In this document: one piece after another, positions 20,306-31,445 of the stretch
Layout of the letters: each line of letters begins with the position of its first letter
How positions within the stretch are numbered: position 1 is the stretch's first letter
NCBI GenBank assembly: GCA_023376005.1
Contig: CM042145.1
Coordinates: forward strand, 67,335,765-67,399,764
Direction of reading: 5' to 3'
DNA from: Doryteuthis pealeii
Lineage: Eukaryota; Mollusca; Cephalopoda; Myopsida; Loliginidae
DNA: 64,000 nucleotides
Position numbers and translations under genes: made by a program
Notes under the pieces: model-generated
The model's input: only the letters and a program-made list of their open reading frames with translations
What the model was told of the DNA's origin: nothing
Databases searched by the model: none

Positions 20306-20470
20306 AAATTTGAAAAAGCAAGTGTTCCAAAAATAAGATGAATCTATTTATCGACGCTTAAACGTTTCGGTTTCTTTAAACCTTCATCAGGATATATTAT
20401 GGGGTGAAGAAATTGATGGATGTTTTATAGATGACAGGAGATAGAAAAATCTTTATATATATATATATAG
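20250..20470. repeat. (TA)n array and PLE-end-like sequence
   Basis: TA array 20257-20303. The next 60 bp includes CTTAAACGTTTCGGTTTCTT and CCTTCATCAGGATATA, the kind of motif found in PLE terminal regions. A second short TA run lies at 20454-20470. Confidence 0.55.
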
Positions 20471-20559
20471 GATGTAGTTAACACTAGCCCACTTGGTGAG
20501 ATATTGGTGTACCAATATATAATTGGTCTCTATTGTATGAACACAATGCAATTGTCTTA

Positions 20560-20615
20560 AAAAGCTGCAATTCTTATACAAGGCTCTTGTATAAGAATTG
20601 CGGCTTTTTAAGCCA
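20560..20615. repeat. Near-perfect hairpin, 24-bp stem
   Basis: AAAAGCTGCAATTCTTATAC and GTATAAGAATTGCGGCTTTT flank an 11-nt loop centred near 20586. It is not followed by a T run consistent with a terminator, and no gene lies upstream. Confidence 0.85.
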
Positions 20616-20959
20616 ATTTATCTGGACGTGAAAAAATTGCCGTTAACTATTCATTTTAACCACAGCAAAACATCCGTCCTTAATTCGCTTCCCAGAGAGA
20701 AACAATCCTCATTCATTTAAATTCGTTTTTCATCGGTCGAGTATGTCTATTTCGTGTCCTATCATTGGATATTTTTCTTCTTTTTTTTTATATATATCAG
20801 TCAGTCTTCGGCCGGAGGATGGTTTGGTTACCCCAAAATGTTGCCGATCTTTTTCATTGGCTCCTGCATTTCCCTATTTCCATCAAGTCTGTATCAATAA
20901 ATCTGTTTACGAAACAATTTCCCTTGCTTAGCAAAAAAGTTTTAAAGCCATTTCTATTA

Positions 20960-21047
20960 AGTTGGTTGGTTGGTTGGTTGGTTTTAAGGCATCTCAAGTA
21001 TTGAGTAATTTAATGCCAAAATCAGTTTAACAATCATGTTCCCAATT

Positions 21048-21090
<43 letters not shown>
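20960..21090. repeat. Family C tail (GGTT)n and (TA)n array
   Basis: 20963-21027 is (GGTT)n with TTTTAAGGCATCTCAAGT, the family C end module. A TA array occupies 21049-21090. Confidence 0.7.
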
Positions 21091-21093
<3 letters not shown>

Positions 21094-21375
21094 ACGATAT
21101 ATATATTGTATTCAACGACATTAGTGTTATTTTCAGGTCATTCAACAATACAGAAGTTACATGTGATTACACAAGTGTTATGAGACGATTTAATGATTAT
21201 TTTGTGTCCCATTCATTATCCATTTTTGTTTTGCTAAACACAGCTTTGGTCTCGAGAATTGTTGAATTTGTTCAAGATAATTTTGCTGAAATTCATCCGA
21301 GAAGATTTTACTTACCAAGCGCTTGGTTTTAAAATTGCATGAGTGAGAGATTGGCAGTTACCTAGAGCCGAGACC

Positions 21376-21501
<126 letters not shown>

Positions 21502-21559
21502 GATACTGACGTCGTCAGCGATTGGGAACAGACAACACAAACACCGAGTGACCCCCAAA

Positions 21560-22205
21560 ATTACACCCCTCATTAAGTCCTTTCATAATGATTCAAGCTC
21601 ATGTTACATAATTATTAGATACCTAATAATTATGGCAATAGTGTAGAAATCATAATGGCGATTAGTGCAACTGATGGCCCTGAGAGTGAGTGACGGCGCT
21701 TGACCTCATTCTCACCTTGCCTTCCGGGGATAAATCGTGAGAACCGGAAATGTATAGAAGACCCTGTTCCGGTTTAAGGATACTAAGTAACTCAGTCAGT
21801 TAGCAAGTAGAAGCCGAGCTCGTAAGATGTGATTCTCACTGCGCAGGTGTCTGGATTGGGGATTTGGAAATAAAGTATCATCAACGTAAATCGAAGTCTT
21901 GTGTTTATTACCTAAAAACTAACAATGACACAGGGCTTCTGATAAAGAGAAATCCCTAACAGAAAAATGGACCGAAGTCCCACGACAACTCCAGACGCAA
22001 GATGTTAGAAGATAGAATCAAAGCCGGCCAGAAGAGAAGACGACTAGAAGTAAGAAGTAAGAAAAGGGTATACAACATTATATCGGATTGTTACCGTGAA
22101 AACCTCAGTATGCAATACTCAAACATAAATATCCCAGATAGACCACCTATCTGGGATATTTATGTCTGAGCTTGAATCATTATAAAAGGACTTAATGAGG
22201 GTGGA
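21560..22205. mobile_element. Inverted-repeat-bounded block containing an LTR-like segment and a palindrome
   Basis: CCTCATTAAGTCCTTTCATA through AAGCTCA (21567-21600) is matched in reverse at about 22169-22202, a 34-bp inverted pair with one or two differences. Directly inside the right arm lies a palindrome, ATAAATATCCCAGATAG...CTATCTGGGATATTTAT (22124-22163). Between the arms, 21640-21950 looks like an LTR or promoter segment: CAGTCAGTTAGCAAGTAG, then GGAAATAAAGTATC (AATAAA) and a GT-rich end. No coding recognised. Confidence 0.6.
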
Positions 22206-22349
22206 ATTTTTATCAATGCCAGACTTAGTAATATATAGGATTTAGTATATATATGAGTTCCTATGGAATGAGAAAATGTAACAACAATGAAGATCTGAGA
22301 GCATTTATAAGTATTCCTGAGCTATTTGCCATAATATTACTGTTGGGGA

Positions 22350-22745
22350 AGTAAAATGGTAATTCGGGGGGGGGGGATGAGTCCAATAGGGTTATCTTCC
22401 CTTGCTGCAGTTGTTCGCCGATAGGTGGCAAGAGTATTTAGGCAGCAGCCGCTAATTATGAATTATTTTCCCTCGGGCCAGCAAGGACTAGACATGGCAT
22501 AAACACGTGTTGTCACCAACCATTGAGAGGGGGACTTTGCTCCCAAACCAGCTATCAGTAAGTGACATTCCTCAGGATGTACGTCCTACTTTCTTTATAA
22601 TGCGTTTATGTATGTGTTTTGTATAAGTATTCCTGCCTTGAATGTATTTTTCCGTGTGCTCACGGAATGAATTATGTTATAACTTTGTCGGAGTATTTCA
22701 TGTACAAACAAGTACCCATGTTGGAAAATTACTCTAAGCCTTACA
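22350..22745 (+). mobile_element. Diverged LTR related to the solo LTR at 14445
   Basis: Shared order with 14445-14906: TTATCTTCCCT, a GG(C/T)GGCAAGAG block before TATTTAGGCAGC, CTCGGGCCAGCAAGGAC, GGGGGACTTTGCTCCC, CAGTAAGTGAC, TTGTCGGAG and a TACTCTAAGCCTTACA end. A G10 run precedes it. The start is unclear and no target duplication is seen. Confidence 0.5.
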
Positions 22746-23285
22746 ACTTTGATATACGAACTTTACATCTTATACTGCCTTCAATCATCCTTGCCACCAG
22801 TTAACATCTTCGACAGGACACAATGCTGACCCGCAAAACAATGTTGATTCCAAGACCAAAATTCACATTTTCAATCAGATTGAATACAATCTAATAAACA
22901 TACCACTGTTCCGATAGTTACGATCCTATGATGGTGCAGATCACATGAAGTACACTTGGCTGATGTGCAAACAATGTACTAAACTAAAATGACAGTTCAG
23001 ATACGACCTTTAAGATTTACGATCAATCGCTCCCCAAGTGTCATATGATAAAGCTTACAAGATAAATTGGCTAAAATAGATCATTATAGCAGCCCAAGGG
23101 AGTCCCTAGCAGTCATATTGAAATGTATGAAAATATCAGCTTATAGCCCAGTAGGAATGCTAAAATATAACATCAACCACTGGCATAATACTGAGGATGC
23201 TGAGCTAAAATAAAAATTTGGTTGTTTTGATATATACACATCGTTAATACTTTATGCTATGCAGCTATTATTTTTGTCTGTGACA
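22746..23285. other. Unrecognised interval, possibly upstream part of the next element
   Basis: No intact frame. Plus-strand readings have many stops and no motif I trust. Confidence 0.4.
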
Positions 23286-23289
23286 TAGG

Positions 23290-23460
23290 TATGTTCCATG
23301 AAGTGTAGGTGGTATACCGCACACAGTGCAACAAATGCACCTAATTCTATATAGGTAGCACTACAAAAACCGCTACATATGAGGATCAAAGTCACTTACA
23401 TACACAATTTCCACATCCATGGACCAACAACAAAACACAGATGACAAAAACAAAAACAAT
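23290..23460 (+). mobile_element. GIY-YIG endonuclease fragment of a retroelement
   Basis: One frame reads VVYRTQCNKCT, a stop, then FYIGSTTKT and HLHTQF. This is the start of a GIY-YIG domain as found in PLEs and some LINEs: (I/V)VY.I.C..C...YIGST...L..R..EH. The downstream catalytic part is not recognisable. Confidence 0.6.
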
Positions 23461-23689
23461 AATTACGACAGGTATAACACGGCTAGGAATTCAATGAAGA
23501 CACATACTCCAAAACCCAGTGAACACAGATACATAAACAAATAAACCGGCAACATAAGATAGATAACACCATAGACTAAATAATATGAATGATGGATAAT
23601 ACAAATAAATGGAACTGCCCCATTGCAAAGGTCAAGACGGTGCTCCAACCACCACACAGAGATGACATAAAGCCCACTAATCATACATG

Positions 23690-24050
<361 letters not shown>

Positions 24051-24214
24051 GAGCGACAAAGAAGCGCAAATGATAATTAAATAAAAACATTATAGATTTT
24101 AAAAAATCAAGGAAATACTAATGGATAATATGAAGCCGATATATACAAATATAGACAAGAATCAAGATATCAAAACTTATAATATTCCGCATACCACATA
24201 AGGAGATATTAACT

Positions 24215-24700
24215 AAAAAAAGAATTTCTGACGGAGAACGAGAAAGTAAGGGGCGCAATACATTGTCTTACCTGCCGGGATCGAACTCGCGTCCTCCGCA
24301 TGCAAAAACAATTGCGATTTGGGCACTGGACGGATGCGAGGGTCGACTGATGTGCCCGGATGTTTGGGTAAATATATCCATACATGACAAGTGAATCGAG
24401 CGCTGGTGTGTCAGCAGCAGCAGAAGCAGTCGACGACGACGAAGCGTTTTGCGAACGACCCAGTAAAGAAATTGATTTTAGTCCAACAGAAACAAAACTA
24501 AATAGGAAATGCGATTTTGAACTGTTAAAGATTATTTCGACTACGACGACGGATTTTCCAGCTGCTAGACGAAGACGAAGAATGTGTTGCTTGTGAGAAG
24601 ACTGAACTCGCTTGTTTTTGGTTTCCCTTCAGAAGGAACTTCTTGATTCGAATATCTATTTCCTCCCATATATTTTCCCCCCTTCTATAGAATTCCTAAC
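24215..24700. mobile_element. Dispersed repeat family D (copy 2)
   Basis: Same order as 15745-16155: GGAGAACGAGAAAG, TTACCTGCCGGGATCGAACT, CGCGTCCTCCGCATGC, GGACGGATGCGAGG, GTCGACTGATGTGCCCGG, ACGACGACGGATTTTCCAGC, ACTGAACTCGCTTG, ATCTATTTCCTCCCAT. On the minus strand GAGTTCGATCCCGGCAGG is a good B-box match. A 70-codon open frame (24384-24596) lies inside but is not shared with copy 1. Confidence 0.65.
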
Positions 24701-24714
24701 CAAATTCACCCCCA

Positions 24715-26145
24715 GAACTAGCAGCTTGTACGGACTACCAAAAGCTCATTAATAAAGGAAATACAAATTGTAATTAAGACACACACATATCAGAATTTAT
24801 AGAGACCCCAAATCACAATGATCTCGAATGATTACCTATAATAGCAGGACCAACATGCCCTACCAAAAAATATTTGCAAGTTGATAGATATCCTACTACA
24901 ACTATTCCTAAAAAAGCTAAAAAAATTTCTTTAGAGACCTCAACCAATTTCTGTACAAAATCCGATTCAGACATACTCATAACATTTGATGTTACCAGTT
25001 TGTCTAGCAATATACCCAATGAATTACGCAGAAAAATCCATCTAATTTTAGTTACAAAAATACCAGAAACATTAGACACAAAGTACAACAATAAATCATC
25101 ACTGATGGCATACAACTAATTCTAAATAATCAATCCTTCCAATTCAACAACAACAATTACATTCAAACATTAGGAACTGCTATGGAAACTAAAAGGGAAC
25201 CGACTTACGCCATCCTAGTATATTTGGAAAAAAACACTATGAAACATAGGACAAAACACGCCAACGAAACGAAAACAAATTTCAACAGTTCATGGAAGAG
25301 ATACCTAGATGAATGTTTCCTATTCTGGAGATGTTCATGGGCTAATAGAAGATTATCACAGTTATTTACCAAAAACATACAGACCCGCCCCCAACAATAT
25401 CTTCATTTTAAGAGCTACCATCCCAAAAACTCCATCCCTAACACAATTATACGTAGAATATATACTATTGTCGTAAACAAGAACCTCCATCAATTCCGCT
25501 TAAAATAATTACACAAAACACTCTTCCTAAGAGGCTACAGTACACAACATTTAGTGAGGGATTCGAGTTAGTAGAAAAAATATACCACAAGAACAACTAC
25601 AAAACAACGAACATATTTCTCATATTTCTCAACACACAACAAAATCAATCCAGAACTGTTCATAGAAGTACTTAACCAACTCTAGAACAATTATAAAATA
25701 CTAAACACAAAAAAGTAAAAGACAACCACAAAACCTCAAATACATACTAACCTCGCCCGAATTCAGGACAGAACAACACAGGGGCCTCAAAATGCAAAAA
25801 CAAAAGATATAGAGTATGTAATATAATTTTAGAAAGGAGGTCCTATACTTTCAAAAACTCAAACAATATTCAAAATAAATAGAGACCCCGAGTGCACGTC
25901 CAACTATATAGTTTACGTAATAGAATATACAAACTGTAAATAAATCAATATCGAAACACAACATCATTAAATAAGAGTAAGGCATTGGATAAGAGCTACA
26001 GATATCTTCAAGTTATCTAAAATATCTCCTTGAATGTAATATCGGTGATTTCAAAGTGATGCCGTTTTATCAAACAGATGGTTATAGACTACTTCTAATC
26101 AAAGAAAAATATTAATAGGCAAATACAAGCGGATAAATCGCACAG
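24715..26145 (+). mobile_element. Penelope-like element (PLE), RT plus GIY-YIG endonuclease, decayed
   Basis: Domain order is that of endonuclease-bearing Penelope-like retroelements. RT: SSLYGLPKAH (about 24720-24750), PIIAGPTCP with KYLQVDRYP (about 24837-24890), motif A ITFDVTSLSSNIPNEL (about 24978-25025), the GTAMETK..PTYAILV motif (about 25165-25222), and motif C YLDECFLFW (about 25300-25326), where the usual DD is DE. Then YLHFKSYHPKNS and RRIYTIV (thumb, about 25400-25475). GIY-YIG: IVYVIEYTNCK (about 25908-25940), a disrupted YIGET-like block, and FKV.PF and KYK blocks at about 26050-26140. Several frameshifts and stops make it inactive. Plus-strand orientation is clear. Confidence 0.82.
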
Positions 26146-26229
26146 CATAATCGCACAAACATATGTGATTTTCATAATAGAAAACACAAACTACAGTCCT
26201 ATGAACAAATTAATTTCTAATAATTTTGT

Positions 26230-26237
26230 GCTTTATA

Positions 26238-26278
<41 letters not shown>

Positions 26279-26325
26279 TATATATATGTATATAATATGT
26301 GTGTGTGTGTGTGTGTGTTGTGTGG
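26230..26325. repeat. (TA)n-(GT)n compound microsatellite
   Basis: TA array 26236-26296 passes into GT 26297-26325. Confidence 0.93.
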
Positions 26326-26539
26326 ACATGTGTGCGTGGGAATACATACATGTATACACATTACTTTTAGTTAAAGAAAAATAATTCACAATATAAACCC
26401 GCACTACAACAAAAACATGACCATACACACACGCAAGGAAACACAAGAATACACACACAAATATAGAAGATCAACAAATGTATACACACACATACACACA
26501 CATACGCACTCATCCACAGACGTAAAAACAGCAAGACAG

Positions 26540-26546
26540 AGCAACA

Positions 26547-26603
<57 letters not shown>

Positions 26604-27099
26604 ATAAATGGAAATTAATCCGACAGTAAGAATATGATATAATGAAAAAACAAAAGATGTTTACAACTGAAATAACCGATAAACTCTACATCAGACTTTT
26701 TGAGTCTTATTTTATAACTATAATGCTTCTATTTTTAAAAATTAAAATGAGATTCATTTTATTTTTAATAAAATTTTTATTTAAATAAATTATATTTTAA
26801 TATAGACAGCGCATTTTTTCTGATTAATTCCAACGTTTGACTAGCAGCGTTCTGTTTTTACTAACGGTCATTTTCCCGTCTTATTTTGTTAATGACCGAC
26901 CCACGTGCGGTCGATGCATTATAATGCGAAGGGTCCTCATATTAGTGAGGATGGCCGGTGTTGCTTTTTTAAACCGTCGAGAATTGGCCCCGAAACGGTT
27001 TTTGCACACTTCTCTCCTGATGAGCCTATTTCAGTTGTAAACATCTTTTGTTTTTTCATTATATCATATTCATATATATATATATATATTAATATATTA

Positions 27100-27138
<39 letters not shown>
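26540..27138. mobile_element. (TA)n-flanked fold-back with a perfect 38-bp inverted pair
   Basis: ATGATATAATGAAAAAACAA through TTTACAACTGAA (26634-26671) is repeated in exact reverse complement at about 27028-27066. TA arrays flank both ends (26548-26600 and 27073-27138). The interior contains GGCCCCGAAACGGTTTTTGC and CTCCTGATGAGCCTATTTCAG near the right arm, motifs typical of PLE termini. Confidence 0.8.
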
Positions 27139-27140
<2 letters not shown>

Positions 27141-27281
27141 GAATAAATAACTTTGCTCTGTTTACAATAATTAAACATTGAGCACTCACATGGAACCTGA
27201 ACTCTACAACAAACTACTGGTAGAGAATAGGACCAGCCTAGAATCACCTTGTACCAAGCAACTTGGTACACCACCAAAGTA

Positions 27282-27327
<46 letters not shown>

Positions 27328-27370
27328 CAGAAAAAAGAAACCAGCCTGAGGATGATTTAAAGATTTGAAA
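27139..27370. mobile_element. PLE-terminal-like fragment with (TA)n
   Basis: AACTTTGCTCTGTTTACAAT and AAACATTGAGCACTCAC repeat a terminal motif found at 30570-30600 (inverted), 52418-52450 and 56708-56735. TA array 27285-27325, then CCTGAGGATGATTTAAAGAT and GAAACACGTTCAGCG. Confidence 0.55.
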
Positions 27371-27544
27371 CACGTTCAGCGTCGAGATTGATAAACAATG
27401 TTTTAAAAAAGAAAAATCAAACCATTTTGTGGACCTTCTTTATTAAATGATATTTTTCTTTCGGATCTCTAAGAACACTTTTTCACCAGGTCTTTACCCA
27501 AAACCCAGAATGACCGAAGATATTGATTAAATGTATTATATGTA

Positions 27545-28146
27545 CTAGCAAATATATGCACCCTTCGGGTGCAAGTATTTAGGTTTTGATGTTATAAAAT
27601 ATTGTATCAAATTAGAAACTATTTAGATAAACTGAGGGGGTATAATAAAAAAATAGAACAGCTTTAAATCTAACTCTTCCATCATTTTCCATCACTCCCG
27701 TCTTTCATTTTTCCTAATTTATCTATTTAGTTAGAATATAGTATTTAATAAAATACAGTTCTTTCGTCTTGTTTATGGATTCTTTTAAGATTTATCCCAG
27801 AGATTTTTGATCAGATTCGTTAAGAGAAAACCAAACAATAAGAAATCAATAATACTGAGCATATATTTATTAAAATCAAATTCTTAATATCAATATGCAA
27901 ATAAGCCTTCTCGTTCACACTGTAAACCGCTATTTTATTGAATATATAAATATATTTGCTTGTTGTTAGTATGTAGATTAATTCAACAGTATTATTAAGG
28001 TATAAACAATTTTATCAATAATTGAGGTTTAAATAAAAAATAAATTCATGGTGAATGTGACGTCAATAACTAAGGGAATTGTGACTTGAGTAGTGATTTA
28101 GTTTCGGTTACAGACAAACAAACACACAATCTCCATTATAATAAGA
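27545..28146 (-). mobile_element. Non-autonomous Helitron, 602 bp
   Basis: On the minus strand it begins with TCTTATTATAATGGAGATTG at 28146, immediately after an A (plus 28147 is T). It ends with hairpin TGCACCC-GAA-GGGTGCA, then TATATTTG and CTAG at 27545, followed by T. This is the Helitron pattern: 5' TC, 3' GC-rich hairpin about 8-15 nt before CTRR, insertion between A and T, no target duplication. The 5' region (GTCTGTAACCGAAACTA) is shared with the copies at 33319 and 33477-33871. No Rep/helicase coding. Confidence 0.85.
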
Positions 28147-28184
28147 TTTGTGTTTTCTGCTGGCTCTTTTGGGTGTTATTTTTC

Positions 28185-28870
28185 CAGTCATATTGTTAGT
28201 TTCTCTACTAAGGAGGTAGCAGTTCATCTAAGTGTAATTGTTTGTATTTCCTATAAGCTGGGACTGACAGGTATTATGTAAATGTATTTATCTGTCCCTT
28301 TCTTGATCATAACCAAGTTTCCGATTCTTTCGTACATGGTAGTAGTTTTAAGCAACCACATTTTTCAATTTCTATTTCCAGGTCTTTGTGTTTGCTTATT
28401 TTATCATATCTTTGACTAATAGGTTATTATCTGTTGGTAATTACATATCAATCAGAAGAAGTATTGTTCTTTAGGAAACCTTAACTTATATATCTAGTCT
28501 ATTCCTCATTATTTTTCAATCAGTTTGGATAGCAATCCCAGAGAATAGTAGAGCTTTTGTTTTCTGTTAGAGGTTCTGGTGTGTATATGATTTTTCACAT
28601 CCCATTATACCTTATACAGCGTGCTCTTTTTGTGAATTCTTCGAGGCCTTGGATTGTGGCATCTACGCAATCCTCAATATTGGCAAGACCTCTACCAACT
28701 TCCTTTCTTGATACATATAGCCTGTCTCTATCATCTCTCGGGTGTACTGCCTTGTTGTCTTTTTGTCCATCTCTCGGAGTTCCTCCCTTTTCCATTTTAA
28801 GTATAGTATAATCGGAACAGCCCAGCTACCTATTCCCTTGATGTGATTTCTGCTGCAGAGCTTGGTTTCC
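28185..28870 (-). mobile_element. RLE-type LINE remnant, subfamily 2 (minus strand)
   Basis: Read on the minus strand from 28870: ALQQKSHQGN, LKMEKGGTPRD (about 28800-28760), DDRDRLYVSRKEVGRGLANI and EDCVDATIQGLEEF (28740-28640). After an internal deletion: PEPLTENKSSTILWD (about 28575-28530), then QRPGNRN/KMWLLKTTT (about 28400-28350), MIKKGTDKYI (about 28325-28290) and SPSL.EIQTITLR (about 28275-28235). The last blocks match the KYKDLEIEIE.MW.LKTTT / GTDK.I..IPG..SLYEIQKI.L tail of one RLE LINE group. It is full of stops and adjoins the Helitron. Confidence 0.8.
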
Positions 28871-29142
28871 AGAAGTTTTTTAAAAATGATTATTGTTAAT
28901 TAATTAATAAATTAGTCTTAAAATGTTTTGAAACGATCGTATCATACCCTCTGTGTCCCATGACGATAGTGGCCATACGTTGGTGTTACATCGCGCGTTA
29001 ATGTATATTTCTGTCAGGTATATTTCAATGTATATTTCTAATCCAGGGATAACTGTTCTAATTAAATATTTAACATATACATTTGTTTATGTCGATGTTT
29101 ATGTCTGTTCATCGTATTCCAAAGCGGCGTTTTGATGCAGCT

Positions 29143-29143
29143 T

Positions 29144-29177
<34 letters not shown>

Positions 29178-29190
29178 ATATATATATATT
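29143..29190. repeat. (TA)n microsatellite
   Basis: TA array with one TATTATA interruption, next to a PLE remnant. Confidence 0.95.
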
Positions 29191-29214
29191 ACAGGAATCA
29201 AATGAACAATAGTT

Positions 29215-29709
29215 ATAAATCGAATAAGTGATAAACAACATCATACACTGCACATCAAACCAATTGAACAAACAACACAAATAAAAGTACTCATCTATTA
29301 CACTAGATTTAAACTTTAAACTTCATCGTCAAAAATAAAAATAACATAAACCCACCTTAAATCTTCCTAAACCAAACCAACGTAGTATATAAATTTACAT
29401 GTCCATTCCGAGAGTGCCTCTCAAAAAAAAAAAAAAAAAACAAAAAAAACATTAATATCTACATTGGTTTTACATACCATCTTTCCGACACTAGCGCCAT
29501 AGAATATCATCTAATTACGAAACTTACTAATAACACTGACACATTCGCATCCTCTGACATATGAAATATTATCACCGAAAATACCAAAATCCTATATAAA
29601 AATAACAATAACAAACGCCAACAAATTGTCGTGGCGATTTGCATAAAAGACAACAAATCCAGCATAAATGAAATAGCATTTAACACCGGCAATAATATAA
29701 AAAAATGTA
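29215..29709 (+). mobile_element. Penelope-like element fragment, linker and GIY-YIG endonuclease
   Basis: LHIKPIEQTTQIKVLIYYTRFK (about 29250-29312) matches the RT-to-endonuclease linker of PLEs. 29398-29425 gives FTCPFRECLS before an A18 run, and then YIGFTYHLSDTSAIEYHL (29464-29517) and IITENTKILYKN with KDNKSSINEIAF to a stop at 29709. The last 250 bp stay in one frame with a single internal stop, so decay is moderate. The A-run appears to have replaced the residues between the Cys pair and YIG. The RT portion is not present upstream. Confidence 0.75.
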
Positions 29710-29828
29710 TTTAATAACTAACACAATAACCTTAGTAACCATCGAAAAATGTAATTTGAATAAACAATAAATAGATAGATGAATAAATCCAAATGAAAGA
29801 GACCAAACCAAGACTACAAACACTTCAA

Positions 29829-30322
29829 CCAACATACCCCTGGGGACGAGCATTATTTAGATGGTGGAAAGCACTTGGGCAAAAATTATGGGACAATCTC
29901 TCCACCATCTGGATCCCGATTTACGAAGAGCTGCTAGAAGACTTGTGTAATGGGCATGGCTGATCCCCCAACGTAAGCGGCAAAGAACCGCTTGTGCCTT
30001 GCACGAGAGACCCGGATGGGAGGAGACGGAATTTGCATAAAGGGTAGCCGAGCCATAATAAACACGGACGGTCGCTGACACTGGTAATCAGCACACAAAG
30101 CAAGTGTCTACAAGAGAGGTGAAATTCGGCGGCTACTGATTTACAGGGTGAACAAGAAGGAAGTGAGAGGAACGAGCTCAGTTGGTAGAGAAGTTTGCTG
30201 AACGAAAGCGATTACAGTTGTCAATTGAACAGACTCCAGTTGGAAAACTTTTTACAACCTGAACCTCTAGGACTGAGGATCATAGAGAAGAAATATTCGG
30301 TGGTCATTAACAATACCTGCCT
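29829..30322. other. Moderate-GC interval, possible LTR/leader segment
   Basis: Inverted pair AGATGGTGGA...TCCACCATCT (about 29859-29911). TTTGCATAAAGGGTAGCC and CATAATAAACACGGACGG resemble an LTR U3/R region with a poly(A) signal. At about 30173 a tRNA-A-box-like GAGCTCAGTTGGTAGAG appears without a clear B box. I cannot settle the identity. Confidence 0.3.
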
Positions 30323-30356
30323 ATATTATATATTATATATATATATATATATATTC
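30323..30356. repeat. (TA)n microsatellite
   Basis: Short TA array with two ATTATATA interruptions. Confidence 0.9.
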
Positions 30357-30529
30357 TAAACTCTAACGGTGTGAAAAAAAACCCAGACAATTCAGTTTGC
30401 AAATAAACAAATGTTCAAACTGATGTCTGGGGAGAAAAAACAAAAAAAGCAAAAACCAACACATCTGTACTGTCTATAAATAATAATCGGTATCGTAATG
30501 TAGTGACCAAAAGAAAAAAAACAACACCA

Positions 30530-31445
30530 AAGGGGTGTTCTAAGTTATATATGTAGAAAGTGCTCAGTACGCAAAGTAGAGCAAAATTATAAGGGCCTAA
30601 ACGAGTTCTACACTACCTACCTAGGTTTCACTTGGACCGCTCATCAGAATCATTTTGACTGGAGGAAGTAGGTACAAATGTCTTTTACTATGAGAGCGGG
30701 TATGTAGAGTGAGTAGAAAGTAGTATAAAAGGTTAAATATGAGTAAAGAAAAGTATGCGTGATTATTATGTTCTGTTGGCTAAGGAGCCATGTATTTTTT
30801 ATATCTGCATGCCTTTAGAATTTCAGTTCTTTGATTTCATAATTCACTTAGTGTATTGTAGGTAGCTATGGTGAGTTTTTCCTCCAAGAAAAAGTAACAA
30901 GAGAAATTTGTTGATATATCTACACTTAGAATTCAATTCATTTGTTCAGCATATTTTTATTAGTACTTTGTAGAATAAATAATTTTTTAGGCACAGCCTG
31001 TAATTTTATTTACCTCCTTTATAAGCTTGCTTTTTCGCAATATCTAATTTTATAATAGTGGTTATATACCATAAATGTTTTGATAGAGTGGTACTGTTGG
31101 AATACCTTTTGTTATTGAAGCTGATGCTGTGATTGTACCATATGTTTGTCCAATTCATTTCAGTGGCACCGACGTATATTTTTCATCATTGGTTTTCCCT
31201 TTTTGCTTGATGGTGGTTTTGTATATGATATTGTTAATTAAACATTAATGTTAAACAATTACCCATCAAGGGACAGTTGTCTCTATCACTGGAGCTGCAT
31301 CTTTTATTCTGGTTATTTTCCTAAAATTATGTTTGCTAATATTTTGTTGATATTGTTTCCTTATTTGGAAAAGTATTATCTCCACGTTTGTTTTGACAGT
31401 TTTGCTGTTAGAGGGTGTGTGACCATATGATAGGTTTATACCTCA
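30530..31445 (-). mobile_element. PLE remnant: post-RT domain, GIY-YIG endonuclease and 3' end
   Basis: Minus-strand order from 31445: SYGHTPSNSKTVKTNVEII (about 31395-31340), APVIETTVP, NCPLMGNCLTLMF (about 31275-31235), IYVGATEMNW (about 31175-31145), YNHSISFNNKRYSNSTTLSK (31139-31080), CLKNYLF (about 30990) and NELNSKCRYINKFLL (about 30940-30895). This is the standard tail of this GIY-YIG retroelement class: ..PYS..VKTN.., CPL.G.CLT, Y.G.TE, NH..SF...Y.N.T.LSK, C..CL, ..SKCRH.NK. At least five stops. Farther 3' come CAAAATGATTCTGATGAGCG, TTTTGCTCTACTTTGC and GTACTGAGCACTTTCT, shared with dispersed fold-backs. Confidence 0.78.

Noticed and set aside
20560..20615. Rho-independent-like terminator
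   Set aside because: The hairpin is strong, but this is eukaryotic DNA with no upstream gene; more likely a fold-back remnant.
24384..24596. 70-codon acidic/basic open frame
   Set aside because: Lies in family D repeat; the reading frame is not conserved in the other copy.
30170..30230. tRNA-derived SINE head (GAGCTCAGTTGGTAGAG)
   Set aside because: No B box at the right distance and no second copy in the window.
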